Shown here in pieces: positions 1 through 7,063 of a DNA stretch of 13,058 bases. The position numbers were made by a program, and so were the translations under genes. Numbering within the stretch: the first letter of the stretch is position 1; each line of letters begins with the position of its first letter. Origin of the DNA: an uncultured Clostridia bacterium (GTDB lineage: Bacteria; Bacillota; Clostridia; Christensenellales; CAG-917); contig CANQCC010000029.1 in the NCBI GenBank assembly GCA_947589635.1, positions 1 through 13,058 of the forward strand. Direction: 5' to 3'. The notes beneath the pieces were generated by a model. The model searched no databases. It saw only the letters and a list, made by a program, of their open reading frames with translations, and was not told the origin of the DNA.

Positions 1-483
1 CTCCCCTATGTGCTTGGGGCGGCGGGAGTTTTCCCCGCGGACGAAAAGTTTGTGTTTGTGCCAAAGGAGCTCGGCGCGATCAGAAACTTCATAAGCGCGA
101 TAACTTCAAGCGTGAAAGGAGGGACTCCCGACGATGTCAAGACAGCATGGCTGCACTGCGTGCCAAGCCTCATGCTTTTGCTTGGACTTATATTTGTGCT
201 GATCAACGTCGTCAGGTCCATCGTGGGGCTGTTTGGCGCGATCAAGCCGAAGAGGTATGTCGTTTGCGCGCTTATATATCTGCTTATGGCGGTCGCGGTG
301 CTGATACTTTACCTTGTCGGCGCGCCATCGATAGACATAAAGGCGCAAGATTTTGTAAATGATGTAATAAAGGGATATCAGAATAGCGAAATTTTCGGGA
401 TTCTGGTATTCTCGTTGGGATATTTTCTGATATCCACTGTCTGCTCGCTTATAGGCGCGGACAAGTACGGCTATCTCAGGTAG
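1..483 (+). CDS. Multi-pass membrane protein, unknown function (5' end outside the window)
   Basis: The reading frame is open from the first base, so the gene probably begins upstream; a GTG at 10 is available, but nothing supports it as the true start. About 160 residues are visible. They hold a short polar or extracytoplasmic stretch and three clear hydrophobic segments at roughly residues 54-76, 88-109 and 134-153, with a basic loop (IKPKR) between the first two. The tail is short and ends at TAG 481-483. The next gene starts 17 bases later with a good ribosome site, so the two are probably co-transcribed. The segment around IFVLINVVRSIVGLFG resembles the second membrane segment of the next gene in spacing and residue type, which suggests a diverged duplicate. 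I do not recognise a named family and assign no function. Confidence 0.75.
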   Translation, partial: LPYVLGAAGVFPADEKFVFVPKELGAIRNFISAITSSVKGGTPDDVKTAWLHCVPSLMLLLGLIFVLINVVRSIVGLFGAIKPKRYVVCALIYLLMAVAVLILYLVGAPSIDIKAQDFVNDVIKGYQNSEIFGILVFSLGYFLISTVCSLIGADKYGYLR

Positions 484-500
484 CCCAATAAGGAGAAGAT

Positions 501-1343
501 ATGGCTAAGAAAGAACGTGTGTATCTCGATCCCGCTCCCGAAGCCTCCCAGAAGATCGAGGACGAACCGATTTTCGAGGCGGAAGCGTACGGCTCGCCTC
601 AGCCCGACGCAGGCTCGGACGTCACGGTCATGAAGACGGTCGGCGTCGGCGGCCCCGTACCCATTGTCGCGCCAAAGCACAATACGATACAGCTTCAGCC
701 CATCGTCGTGCCGCTTGCGGTAGTGCCGTACATGTCTCAGGACAGCGCCGTGCTGCGTACCGAGGGCAAACCCGCGGCGTCTCAGCTTCAGGGCGGATAT
801 GAGGAAGCGACGGAATTTAAGAGCGTCCCCGGCGAAAAGGCGGAAAAGAAGAAGAGGAAGGCGCCCGTCGTGCGCATACTCGCTCTTGTTTCGCTGTTGT
901 TTGCGATCGTCGTCACGCTGCCCTTCATCCTGTCCTACTTTAAGGATAGCATAGGCCCGCTCAAGTTTGGGGAGTTCAACGCGATAGGCACGATAGAGGG
1001 TTGGGTGCATGGCGAAAAATTCAGCTGGACGCCCATAAGCAATCTGCTCAACATAATTATCATGGCGGTGATATTTATCAACACGCTTGCGACCCTTATA
1101 GGGTTTATCGCGGGCAAATATCCTTCGCCGATAAGCTCGATATTGCTGTTGATAGCCTTCGGCTGTCTGCTTGCGGACCTTATAATCGACCTTGTGGCGA
1201 AAGATTTTGTCGTCGCGGACAGGATACTGTTTGTGGCGACGCTTGCCGTCACGGGAGTCGCTCTGCTGTTGTCCATAGTGTTTGCGGTGATAATAAATAA
1301 ACGCGAGGACGAGACGGAGCGCCAGAAGGATCTTGGCATCTGA
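501..1343 (+). CDS. Four-helix membrane protein with long polar N-terminal region, unknown function
   Basis: The 280-residue protein starts at an ATG preceded by AGGAGA with suitable spacing. Residues 1-120 are polar, rich in Pro, Glu and Lys, and end in a strongly basic patch (KAEKKKRK, residues 113-120) typical of a cytoplasmic anchor. Four hydrophobic segments follow at about 124-146, 179-203, 210-232 and 240-265, then a charged tail. The stretch 60-80 is unusually rich in Pro and Val. The last three membrane segments resemble those of the preceding gene in order and loop character (a short loop with Gly, Lys and Pro, then a loop with Asp), so both may belong to one family. No catalytic motif is visible. 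Function unknown; a membrane scaffold or envelope role would be a guess. Confidence 0.8.
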   Translation: MAKKERVYLDPAPEASQKIEDEPIFEAEAYGSPQPDAGSDVTVMKTVGVGGPVPIVAPKHNTIQLQPIVVPLAVVPYMSQDSAVLRTEGKPAASQLQGGYEEATEFKSVPGEKAEKKKRKAPVVRILALVSLLFAIVVTLPFILSYFKDSIGPLKFGEFNAIGTIEGWVHGEKFSWTPISNLLNIIIMAVIFINTLATLIGFIAGKYPSPISSILLLIAFGCLLADLIIDLVAKDFVVADRILFVATLAVTGVALLLSIVFAVIINKREDETERQKDLGI

Positions 1344-1365
1344 GCGCGGACAAAGTGCGCGCGTC

Positions 1366-1386
1366 GGCGAGGCGGTTCGCCTCGCC
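1366..1386 (+). terminator. GC-rich hairpin, possible weak terminator
   Basis: A perfect 9-base-pair stem (GGCGAGGCG with CGCCTCGCC) with a 3-base loop lies between the second membrane protein gene and walJ. It is followed by TATTCATTAAAAT rather than a clean T run. It could terminate transcription inefficiently or mark an RNA processing point between the two units. The position and stem are seen directly; the role is inferred. Confidence 0.5.
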
Positions 1387-1426
1387 TATTCATTAAAATC
1401 GAACTTTGAAGAGTTGACCTGCCTGT

Positions 1427-2206
1427 ATGTCGTTAAGTCTTGTATCTCTGTCGAGTGGCAGTAAGGGAAACGCCACGCTTATATTTTCGGATAATTCCGC
1501 GCTGCTTGTCGACGCGGGGTTGCCCGTATCGAAATTGGAGGCGGAGCTTAAAGAGTTTGGACTTTCGGCGGCGGATCTTGACGGAGTAGTCGTCTCGCAC
1601 GAGCACGATGACCACATCCGCGGACTGAAGGGACTGGCGAAGCAGGTCAGGGTGTATGCGCATCCTCTCACTCGCCTCGCGATAGAAAGGCGGCAGGGCG
1701 GGCTTGAAAACGCCGTGGACGTGGATGATTTTGAAAACGGCTTCAAGGTGGGCGACATAGACGTGCAGCCCTTCCGCATACCTCACGACGCCGCGTATCC
1801 GCTTGCGTTCAGCTTTTCGTTGGGATGGGCGCGCTGCAGCGTGGCTACGGACATAGGCACGCCCACGATGGGGTTGCTGAGAAACGTCAAGGACAGCGCC
1901 GCGGTGTTGCTTGAGGCCAACCACGACGTGGATATGCTTAAAAAGGGCAGCTATCCCTATCCGCTGAAGATGAGGATATTGTCTGACAAAGGGCATATGT
2001 CCAACGCGGACGCCGCTCGCGTTGCGGGCAAACTTTCGGGGCACAGCGAAGTAAAATATCTGATACTCGGGCACATAAGCCAGCAAAACAACACGGAAAA
2101 ACTTGCGTATGACGCGGTGAAAGAGGCGCTTTCAAACGCGTGCGACAAAAATATATGCCTTGCCCTCGCTCATCAGGGCAGGCGCAGCGAGGTCTTCAGG
2201 ATATGA
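1427..2206 (+). CDS. walJ: Metallo-beta-lactamase-fold hydrolase, WalJ/YycJ-like
   Basis: This 259-residue cytoplasmic protein has the opening seen in YycJ/WalJ proteins (SLSSGSKGNAT, residues 8-18) and the metal-binding motif HEHDDH at 58-63. Further likely metal ligands are H120, D142 and H166; H190 and H216 lie in the usual C-terminal His motifs. Length fits the family. WalJ is encoded with the WalRK cell-wall regulatory system in many Firmicutes and has been linked to coordinating wall metabolism or DNA replication with division; its substrate is not firmly known. No walR or walK is in this window. An in-frame TGA at 1415 makes ATG 1427 the first possible start; its ribosome site is weak. 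The stop overlaps the next start (ATGA), so translation is probably coupled. It may be a different MBL-fold nuclease or hydrolase, but the rlmH neighbour supports WalJ. Confidence 0.85.
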   Translation: MSLSLVSLSSGSKGNATLIFSDNSALLVDAGLPVSKLEAELKEFGLSAADLDGVVVSHEHDDHIRGLKGLAKQVRVYAHPLTRLAIERRQGGLENAVDVDDFENGFKVGDIDVQPFRIPHDAAYPLAFSFSLGWARCSVATDIGTPTMGLLRNVKDSAAVLLEANHDVDMLKKGSYPYPLKMRILSDKGHMSNADAARVAGKLSGHSEVKYLILGHISQQNNTEKLAYDAVKEALSNACDKNICLALAHQGRRSEVFRI

Positions 2207-3324
2207 GAAGAGAGATAGGCGCTTCGGAAGGCGCGTCCCTATATCTGCTTGCAGTGTGCGTAAGCAACGTCCTTGCGCTGCTGCTTTCGCTTATCCTCGC
2301 AAACGTGCACGCGGGATGGGGAGGAATGTCCGCGTTCGATTGGTCGGGCTATGCCCTGATGCAGGTGGGCTTTTTGGGCGTGACTCTCGTGTTTCAGAAG
2401 GTGCGCGGGTGGGACTTCAAGCGCGTCGCAAGGCTTGGCGCGCCCGTAAAGCTCGGACAATTTATACTTACGCCGTTCATCGCGATAGCTACTATCCTTG
2501 TGTTTTTGCCGCTTGCCAACGCCTGGGGCGCTTTTTTGGACGTCATAGGCTTTAAGGGCGGCGTGGTCATGCCCGATTACTCAAACGTAGGCGTATACTT
2601 TCTGTCTCTGTTTATAATGGCGGTCGTCCCCGCCGTCGGCGAGGAGCTTTTGATGCGCGGCGGAGTCTTTTCTTCGCTGTCCTCGCGCGGCGTGTGGTTT
2701 GGAGTGCTGATATCCGCGCTGCTATTCAGCCTTATGCACGCAAATCCCATGCAGACAGTGCATCAATTCGGGCTTGGCGCGGTGCTTGCGATCACCGTGG
2801 CGCTCACCGGGAGCGTGTGGAGCGCGGCGCTTGTGCACTTTTTCAATAACTTCGTTTCGATAACCGTGACCGCGTACATGCCCGCGGTGGACGAAGCGTA
2901 TGTAAAACTTGGGTATTTCAATTGGCTGACGGGCGCGGCAAGCGTAGTCGTAGGGCTTTTTATCCTGCTTGCGCTGCTGTATGCGCTGTACGTCATGGGG
3001 GAGGGGCGCGCTGTCTCCCCGCGCATAGAGTACGAGGGCTTTTCTATCTACGTCCCCGAAGAGAGCGCTCCAAAAAAACTTTCCCAAAGGCTTTCGGGGC
3101 ACATAAAGGGCTATTTAAGATTTATCCGCTCCCTATTCACTAAGGAGGGATGGAGGGGACTTACCGCGGCGCTTACAAGGCGCAACGATGTGCAACTTAT
3201 CTGCTCCCGCGAGGCGCTTGAGGCAAACGGACAGCGCTCCTCGGCGGCGCTGCTCGGGGTATGGCTCGCCATAGGATTCTCGGCTGTGTATTGGCTTGTA
3301 TCCTTCATAGAGGGACTGATATGA
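2203..3324 (+). CDS. CPBP-family intramembrane metalloprotease (first of pair)
   Basis: This 373-residue multi-pass protein carries the three motifs of the CPBP (CAAX protease and bacteriocin-processing, Abi) family: EELLMR at 147-152, FSLMH at 175-179 and HFFNN at 212-216. These hold the glutamates, histidines and asparagine that form the intramembrane active site in known members. Helices begin near residues 12, 50, 86, 130, 165, 190 and 245. After the core comes a cytoplasmic linker (about 267-346) and an extra membrane segment at 347-369, which is not part of the minimal fold. I place the start at ATG 2203, overlapping the walJ stop with a GAGGT upstream; an open frame further upstream lies inside walJ. 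The stop again overlaps the next start. The substrate is unknown: prenylated-protein processing, peptide maturation or membrane quality control are all possible. Confidence 0.85.
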   Translation: MRREIGASEGASLYLLAVCVSNVLALLLSLILANVHAGWGGMSAFDWSGYALMQVGFLGVTLVFQKVRGWDFKRVARLGAPVKLGQFILTPFIAIATILVFLPLANAWGAFLDVIGFKGGVVMPDYSNVGVYFLSLFIMAVVPAVGEELLMRGGVFSSLSSRGVWFGVLISALLFSLMHANPMQTVHQFGLGAVLAITVALTGSVWSAALVHFFNNFVSITVTAYMPAVDEAYVKLGYFNWLTGAASVVVGLFILLALLYALYVMGEGRAVSPRIEYEGFSIYVPEESAPKKLSQRLSGHIKGYLRFIRSLFTKEGWRGLTAALTRRNDVQLICSREALEANGQRSSAALLGVWLAIGFSAVYWLVSFIEGLI

Positions 3325-4544
3325 AAGCGGACAGGCGGGGCAGCGTAGGCATAATATATTTCGGCGTAGTGCTGATGACCTTGCTGCTAAGGGTGTCGTC
3401 GGCGCTCGACGTGTACTCCGCGGTCGGGACAAGCGACATCGACGCCTACTTCACGTGCGTGGTTCAGATATTGATATTCGGCGTGATGAGTTTGGCTCTG
3501 TTTTCACTGACCGTCTCAAGAAGGGAAGGCCTCGGGGTTAGGGGGACTCTCAAAGCGTTCGGCTTTGTCGGGATATCCCGCAAAAACGCGCTGAGGACAG
3601 CTGTGCTTGCGGTGTGCATGATAGTCATAGGTTCGGCGTTTTCATACATGTGGCAGCTGGCGCTTGCTATGATAGGCTATACGCACGTCCCGTCGTCCAC
3701 CGACTACAGCAGCGTAGGGTTGCTGTTCAAGGACCTCGCGCTGACCGCCATGCTCCCCGCCATATTCGAGGAGGTCGCGCACAGAGGGCTGCTCTACGCG
3801 GGGTATAAGGAGACGGGTTGGAAGTTTGTGCTTGTATCCGCGCTCACATTCAGCCTGATGCATCAGAACATAGTGCAGACCGGGTACACCTTCGCAGACG
3901 GCGCGGTGATGGCGCTTGCGATGTACTACACGGGGTCGATATATCCCGGAATGTTCATGCACTTTGCAAACAACTTCTGGGCGGTGTTTTCGGGATACGC
4001 GGCGCAAAACGGCGGAATATGGGACTTCATCAACGTCGCGGAGAGGTTTATGACCGGGACCGCCGCGGGAATAGCGCTCAGCATAGTGGGCGTAACCGCG
4101 TGCGCGGCATTGATAATCGTGCTGTTTATAGGCATGCGCAAGGACGCCGTCAAGGCGGGGCGCATAGACCCCTCGCCGTTTTACTCGCCTGCCGAGCTGC
4201 CCGACGAGGAGGACTTTGTATATCGGCGCGAGGAAAGAGGAGACAAGGAATATATCCCTTGCGATACGCAAGTAGAGGGCGACTGCGAAAAGGCGGATGC
4301 GCTCCGCGACTTGCAAAACGTGGAGAGCTGCGGCAACGAGGCGCGTATCCTCTGCGACGAGAAAGAAGAGGTGCGCGACTACGACAAAGAGGCGGAAAGA
4401 TTGCTTGAAAACTACGCGTTCGAGGGCAAGGAGCGCCCCATGCGCGAGGTGCCTCCGCTTTATAAGGACATCCCCTTCCTCGTCACCGTGGCGCTTGGCG
4501 TGGCGGCTACGCTGTTCTCGTTTGTGTGGGGGATGATAAGATGA
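3321..4544 (+). CDS. CPBP-family intramembrane metalloprotease (second of pair) with acidic tail
   Basis: This 407-residue protein is a paralogue of its upstream neighbour. The active-site motifs are EEVAHR (150-155), FSLMH (177-181) and HFANN (214-218). Its last core helix ends near 271. A long, highly charged, mostly acidic cytoplasmic region (272-383) follows, then a final membrane segment at about 384-404. Four cysteines in the acidic region are spaced symmetrically: C314, C322, C337 and C345, a CX7C pair repeated. The start at ATG 3321 overlaps the previous stop and follows AGAGGG with a 6-base spacer. The stop overlaps the start of rlmH. In Bacillus subtilis the walJ-rlmH interval is occupied by the serine protease gene htrC, so these two genes sit where another envelope protease usually lies. 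The substrate cannot be read from sequence. Confidence 0.85.
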   Translation: MKADRRGSVGIIYFGVVLMTLLLRVSSALDVYSAVGTSDIDAYFTCVVQILIFGVMSLALFSLTVSRREGLGVRGTLKAFGFVGISRKNALRTAVLAVCMIVIGSAFSYMWQLALAMIGYTHVPSSTDYSSVGLLFKDLALTAMLPAIFEEVAHRGLLYAGYKETGWKFVLVSALTFSLMHQNIVQTGYTFADGAVMALAMYYTGSIYPGMFMHFANNFWAVFSGYAAQNGGIWDFINVAERFMTGTAAGIALSIVGVTACAALIIVLFIGMRKDAVKAGRIDPSPFYSPAELPDEEDFVYRREERGDKEYIPCDTQVEGDCEKADALRDLQNVESCGNEARILCDEKEEVRDYDKEAERLLENYAFEGKERPMREVPPLYKDIPFLVTVALGVAATLFSFVWGMIR

Positions 4545-5002
4545 TGAAAATATTTATCTGCGCCGTGGGCAAAATAAAGGACGAGTACTATCGCGACGCC
4601 ATAGAGGAATACCTCAAGCGCGCCTCGCGGTACGCCGACGTAAAGGTCATTCAGCTTGACGAGGCTCCGCCCGCAAAGTCCGCCGAGGAGCAAAAGAGGA
4701 TAGAGGGCGAGCAGATACTCGCAAGGCTTGGCGATATCCCGTTTATCGCGATGGATTCGCGCGGGGAGCTTGTCTCAAGCGAGGAGCTTGCCGCCACTCT
4801 GAAGAGATATCGCGACGCGTCGACTTCGGTCGCGTTTGTGATAGGCGGCTCCTACGGGCTGTCCGACGAGGTGCTTGCCGCGGCGAAGGGACGCATGGCG
4901 TTTGGAAGGATAACCTTTCCCCATCAGCTGTTTCGCGTAGTGCTTGCGGAGCAGATATTCAGGGCGCTCTCGATAAACGCGGGGTTGCCGTATCATAAGT
5001 GA
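4541..5002 (+). CDS. rlmH: 23S rRNA (pseudouridine-1915 N3)-methyltransferase RlmH
   Basis: RlmH is a small SPOUT-fold enzyme that uses S-adenosylmethionine to methylate pseudouridine 1915 in helix 69 of 23S rRNA on assembled ribosomes. The 153-residue product shows the family start (MKIFICAVGKIKDEYY), the glycine-rich SAM-binding knot segment FVIGGSYGLSDEV, the TFPHQLFRVVLAEQIFRA helix and the terminal PYHK. Two adjacent ATG codons (4541 and 4544) are possible; a G-rich ribosome site at 4528-4532 precedes both, and the previous gene's TGA overlaps them. Length equals the family norm. It is followed 3 bases later by tadA, so both belong to the same operon. Confidence 0.96.
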   Translation: MMKIFICAVGKIKDEYYRDAIEEYLKRASRYADVKVIQLDEAPPAKSAEEQKRIEGEQILARLGDIPFIAMDSRGELVSSEELAATLKRYRDASTSVAFVIGGSYGLSDEVLAAAKGRMAFGRITFPHQLFRVVLAEQIFRALSINAGLPYHK

Positions 5003-5005
5003 GCT

Positions 5006-5470
5006 ATGTACGACGAAAAGTTTATGAAAATGGCCATAGAAGAGGCGAGGCGGTGCGCGCTTGAGGACGAAGTGCCCGTCGGCGCCGTAGTCGTGAAAGG
5101 GGGCGAGGTTATCGCCTCAAGCGGCAACTTCAAGGAGAGAGAAAATAACGCCGTCTGCCACGCCGAGGTCGTAGCGCTGTCCCGCGCGGCGAAAAAAACG
5201 GGCAATTGGTGGCTTGAAGGATGCGAAATGTACGTCACTTTGGAGCCTTGCGCCATGTGCGCGGGGGCCATGGTCAATTCGCGCATAGACGCGCTGTACT
5301 TCGGCGCGTTCGACGATAAGAGCGGCGCTTGCGGCTCTAAAGTAAACTTGCTTGAGAAGGGGCTGTTCAACCATGATATCGAGGTCAGCGGAGGGCACCT
5401 CGCGGAGGAATGCGCCGCGCTGCTTGCCGACTTCTTCAAAGCAAAAAGAAAACAGGGGGTAAAATTATGA
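5006..5470 (+). CDS. tadA: tRNA-specific adenosine-34 deaminase TadA
   Basis: TadA converts adenosine 34 in the anticodon of tRNA-Arg(ACG) to inosine, allowing it to read CGU, CGC and CGA. The 154-residue product has the cytidine/deoxycytidylate deaminase zinc motif: H52-A-E54, with E54 as proton shuttle, and P81-C82-A-M-C85. It also has the family signatures VPVGAVVV (23-30) and YFGAFDDKSGACGS. Length is normal. The gap to rlmH is only 3 bases and the ribosome site is poor, so its translation probably depends on reading through from rlmH. Its stop overlaps the next start (ATGA at 5467-5470). A guanine deaminase or other family member is unlikely, given the ACGS segment after the zinc motif. 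Confidence 0.95.
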   Translation: MYDEKFMKMAIEEARRCALEDEVPVGAVVVKGGEVIASSGNFKERENNAVCHAEVVALSRAAKKTGNWWLEGCEMYVTLEPCAMCAGAMVNSRIDALYFGAFDDKSGACGSKVNLLEKGLFNHDIEVSGGHLAEECAALLADFFKAKRKQGVKL

Positions 5471-6660
5471 AACATCGTATGGCGATCTGCGCGCTTGTTC
5501 TTGCGCTTGCGCTATGCCTGCTGCTTGCGGCATGCGGATCCGCCGTCGAACCCGATGACGAAAAGCCAAAGACAGATCCGTATGCGGACGCTATCAAGCC
5601 GCCTGCGCTTGAAGTGTACTCGCAAAAGGAGCATGTTGGTTGGGGCGCCTCGCTTGACAACGCGTTTAAGTATCCGCAATATTTCAACATGGGCGAAGCG
5701 GCGTTTCTTATTCCCGGACTTGTCAAGGCGGAAAGTTTCGTGCTGCAGGGCATAGACTACTATCCCGCCAAAAATTGGGCGCTGCTAAGCGGCTACGTCA
5801 GCCCGAAGAGGGCGAAAAACCCAAACAGCGTCATCTTTGTGTTGGATATGTCCAAGCGGGTCATCTTGAGCGACGGCTCCGTCTTCAGCGGCGCGCTGAT
5901 AAAGGAGATATTGCTTGACGAGCAGGACGGCGGCGCCTACGAAGGGCACGCGGGCGGCCTTGCCGTGACCCAAAAGAATTTGTGGCTTTCGGACGACGGC
6001 AAGCTGTACAGGATATCTCTTTCGGACATAGAGAGCGCCCCCGCAAGCTCGCACATAGCGCTTTCCGACAGCGTATCCGTGCCTGTAAACGCCTCCTACA
6101 CCTCCTATGCGGACGGAATTTTGTGGGTGGGCGAGTTTGAATCCGCGGCGGACAAATACGTCACGGACGCCTCCCATCATAAGTCCTCTTCTCTCACCGC
6201 CTGGACGGTCGGGTATCGGCTCGGCGAGGACGGCGAGGACGGCTTTGACGAGGCCACCGGCTTCAGAACGGAGGCTATGGGCAGCGTAGTCGTCCCCGAC
6301 GTCGTACTGTGGCACGGCGAAAAGATACAGGGCATGACGGTTGCGGGCAACAAGATAGTGCTGTCGCAGTCCTACGGCAGGACCAACGATTCGTATATAT
6401 TCATATATGACGATCCGCGCTCTTCGGAAGCTTCGGATAACGTGACGATAGAGGGCAGCGAGGTGCCTTGTTACATCTTGTCAAAACCCTCGCAGACTTT
6501 GCTTGCGCCGCCCATGACGGAGGACCTTGGCGTCATTTTCGCGGACGGCGAGTACAGCGTGCTTGTCGCGACGGAGTCGGGCGGATATTATTACTATGGA
6601 TACGCCAACCTCGCCAAAAATCCCATGGACATGGCGTGGAGGCTGATTATAGCGCAATAA
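5467..6660 (+). CDS. Large secreted lipoprotein, possibly beta-propeller, unknown function
   Basis: The 397-residue product begins with a lipoprotein signal: KHR, a hydrophobic stretch, then the lipobox LAAC with C23 as the lipidated residue. The mature part is followed by an acidic linker (VEPDDEKP) and should sit outside the membrane. Start ATG 5467 overlaps the tadA stop and follows AGGGGG. The mature sequence has repeated blocks of hydrophobic strands separated by Gly/Asp turns (for example 103-128, 160-186, 216-225, 286-316 and 353-380). Conspicuous motifs are GHAGGLAV (160-167), LWVGEF (219-224), QGM (288-290) and SQSYGR (300-305). Short strands with Trp and Asp-Gly turns suggest a beta-propeller, but this is inference. 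It is the last gene of the operon before a strong terminator. I do not know a function for it. Confidence 0.85.
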   Translation: MKHRMAICALVLALALCLLLAACGSAVEPDDEKPKTDPYADAIKPPALEVYSQKEHVGWGASLDNAFKYPQYFNMGEAAFLIPGLVKAESFVLQGIDYYPAKNWALLSGYVSPKRAKNPNSVIFVLDMSKRVILSDGSVFSGALIKEILLDEQDGGAYEGHAGGLAVTQKNLWLSDDGKLYRISLSDIESAPASSHIALSDSVSVPVNASYTSYADGILWVGEFESAADKYVTDASHHKSSSLTAWTVGYRLGEDGEDGFDEATGFRTEAMGSVVVPDVVLWHGEKIQGMTVAGNKIVLSQSYGRTNDSYIFIYDDPRSSEASDNVTIEGSEVPCYILSKPSQTLLAPPMTEDLGVIFADGEYSVLVATESGGYYYYGYANLAKNPMDMAWRLIIAQ

Positions 6661-6709
6661 GCGAAGGGGACTGACTCTTCGTCATAATCTTGAAATCATG
6701 GAGGTATAT

Positions 6710-6746
6710 GCAAAACGGGGATCGCAATCTGCGGTCCCCGTTTTGC
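6710..6746. terminator. Bidirectional intrinsic terminator
   Basis: A nearly perfect hairpin: a 12-base-pair outer stem (6710-6721 with 6735-6746), one T-G wobble, four more pairs (CGCA with TGCG) and a 3-base loop. The GC core is flanked by AAAA on one side and TTTT on the other, so either strand reads as a GC stem followed by U residues. It lies 50 bases after the lipoprotein stop and between two converging genes, so it can end both the + operon and the small minus-strand gene. Confidence 0.85.
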
Positions 6747-6807
6747 GGGAGCGGATATATATGAAGCGACCGTCGTCTATTTGAGGCTTTAAGTCAAGCC
6801 TTGTGCG

Positions 6808-6820
6808 CGTCAAGGACGGG
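6808..6820 (+). repeat. Left arm of 13-base inverted repeat
   Basis: CGTCAAGGACGGG here is the exact reverse complement of 7064-7076. The two arms enclose the small minus-strand gene: this one lies beyond its stop, the other in its leader. In a minus-strand transcript the arms could pair over about 240 bases. No target-site duplication is visible outside the arms, so a transposon origin is not supported. Confidence 0.8.
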
Positions 6821-6855
6821 CAGAGGCTTATTGGGCTTGTTGGGCGCGGCTTTTT

Positions 6856-7017
6856 TTATACCTGCTCACCGCCGTCGGCAAAATCCACGTACCCCGAATC
6901 GGGTATCATGTCCGCAATGTCGCCGGGTCGCACTCCGATGAGACAAGCGGTTACGGCGATGAGAATTGACACTATTGCTGAGACTATGATGGCGATGATC
7001 TTTTGTTTTTTATCCAT
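6856..7017 (-). CDS. Small single-pass membrane protein or lipoprotein, 53 residues
   Basis: The product has a charged start (MDKKQK), a hydrophobic stretch at about 7-28 and an acidic hydrophilic tail (GDIADMIPDSGYVDFADGG). The sequence VTAC at 22-25 matches the lipobox pattern, so it may be lipidated at C25, leaving a 29-residue surface peptide; alternatively it is simply a one-helix membrane protein with its tail outside. A strong ribosome site, GGAGGG, lies 6 bases upstream of the ATG, which is the main reason for calling this a gene and for choosing this start instead of a longer open frame that extends into the GlmU-like gene. It runs against the neighbouring genes and converges on the terminator at 6710-6746. 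Function unknown. Confidence 0.65.
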   Translation of the reverse strand: MDKKQKIIAIIVSAIVSILIAVTACLIGVRPGDIADMIPDSGYVDFADGGEQV

Positions 7018-7023
7018 ATCCGA

Positions 7024-7029
7024 CCCTCC
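7024..7029 (-). promoter_or_regulatory. Ribosome binding site that decides the start of the small minus-strand gene
   Basis: On the minus strand the sequence is GGAGGG, 6 bases before the ATG at 7017-7015. It is one of the best ribosome sites in the window and points to translation of the 53-residue product rather than the longer open frame upstream. Confidence 0.75.
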
Positions 7030-7063
7030 GAAAAGTAGTTGAGTTTGCTCCCCGGAAGTCCTT

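Noticed and set aside
471..1010. 179-codon minus-strand frame over the second membrane protein gene
   Set aside because: Low-complexity His/Arg/Leu-rich product, no ribosome site, and overlap with a convincing + strand gene.
6708..6764. 18-codon open frame starting after GGAGG
   Set aside because: Its codons are the arms of the terminator hairpin, and the ribosome-site spacing is only 3 bases.
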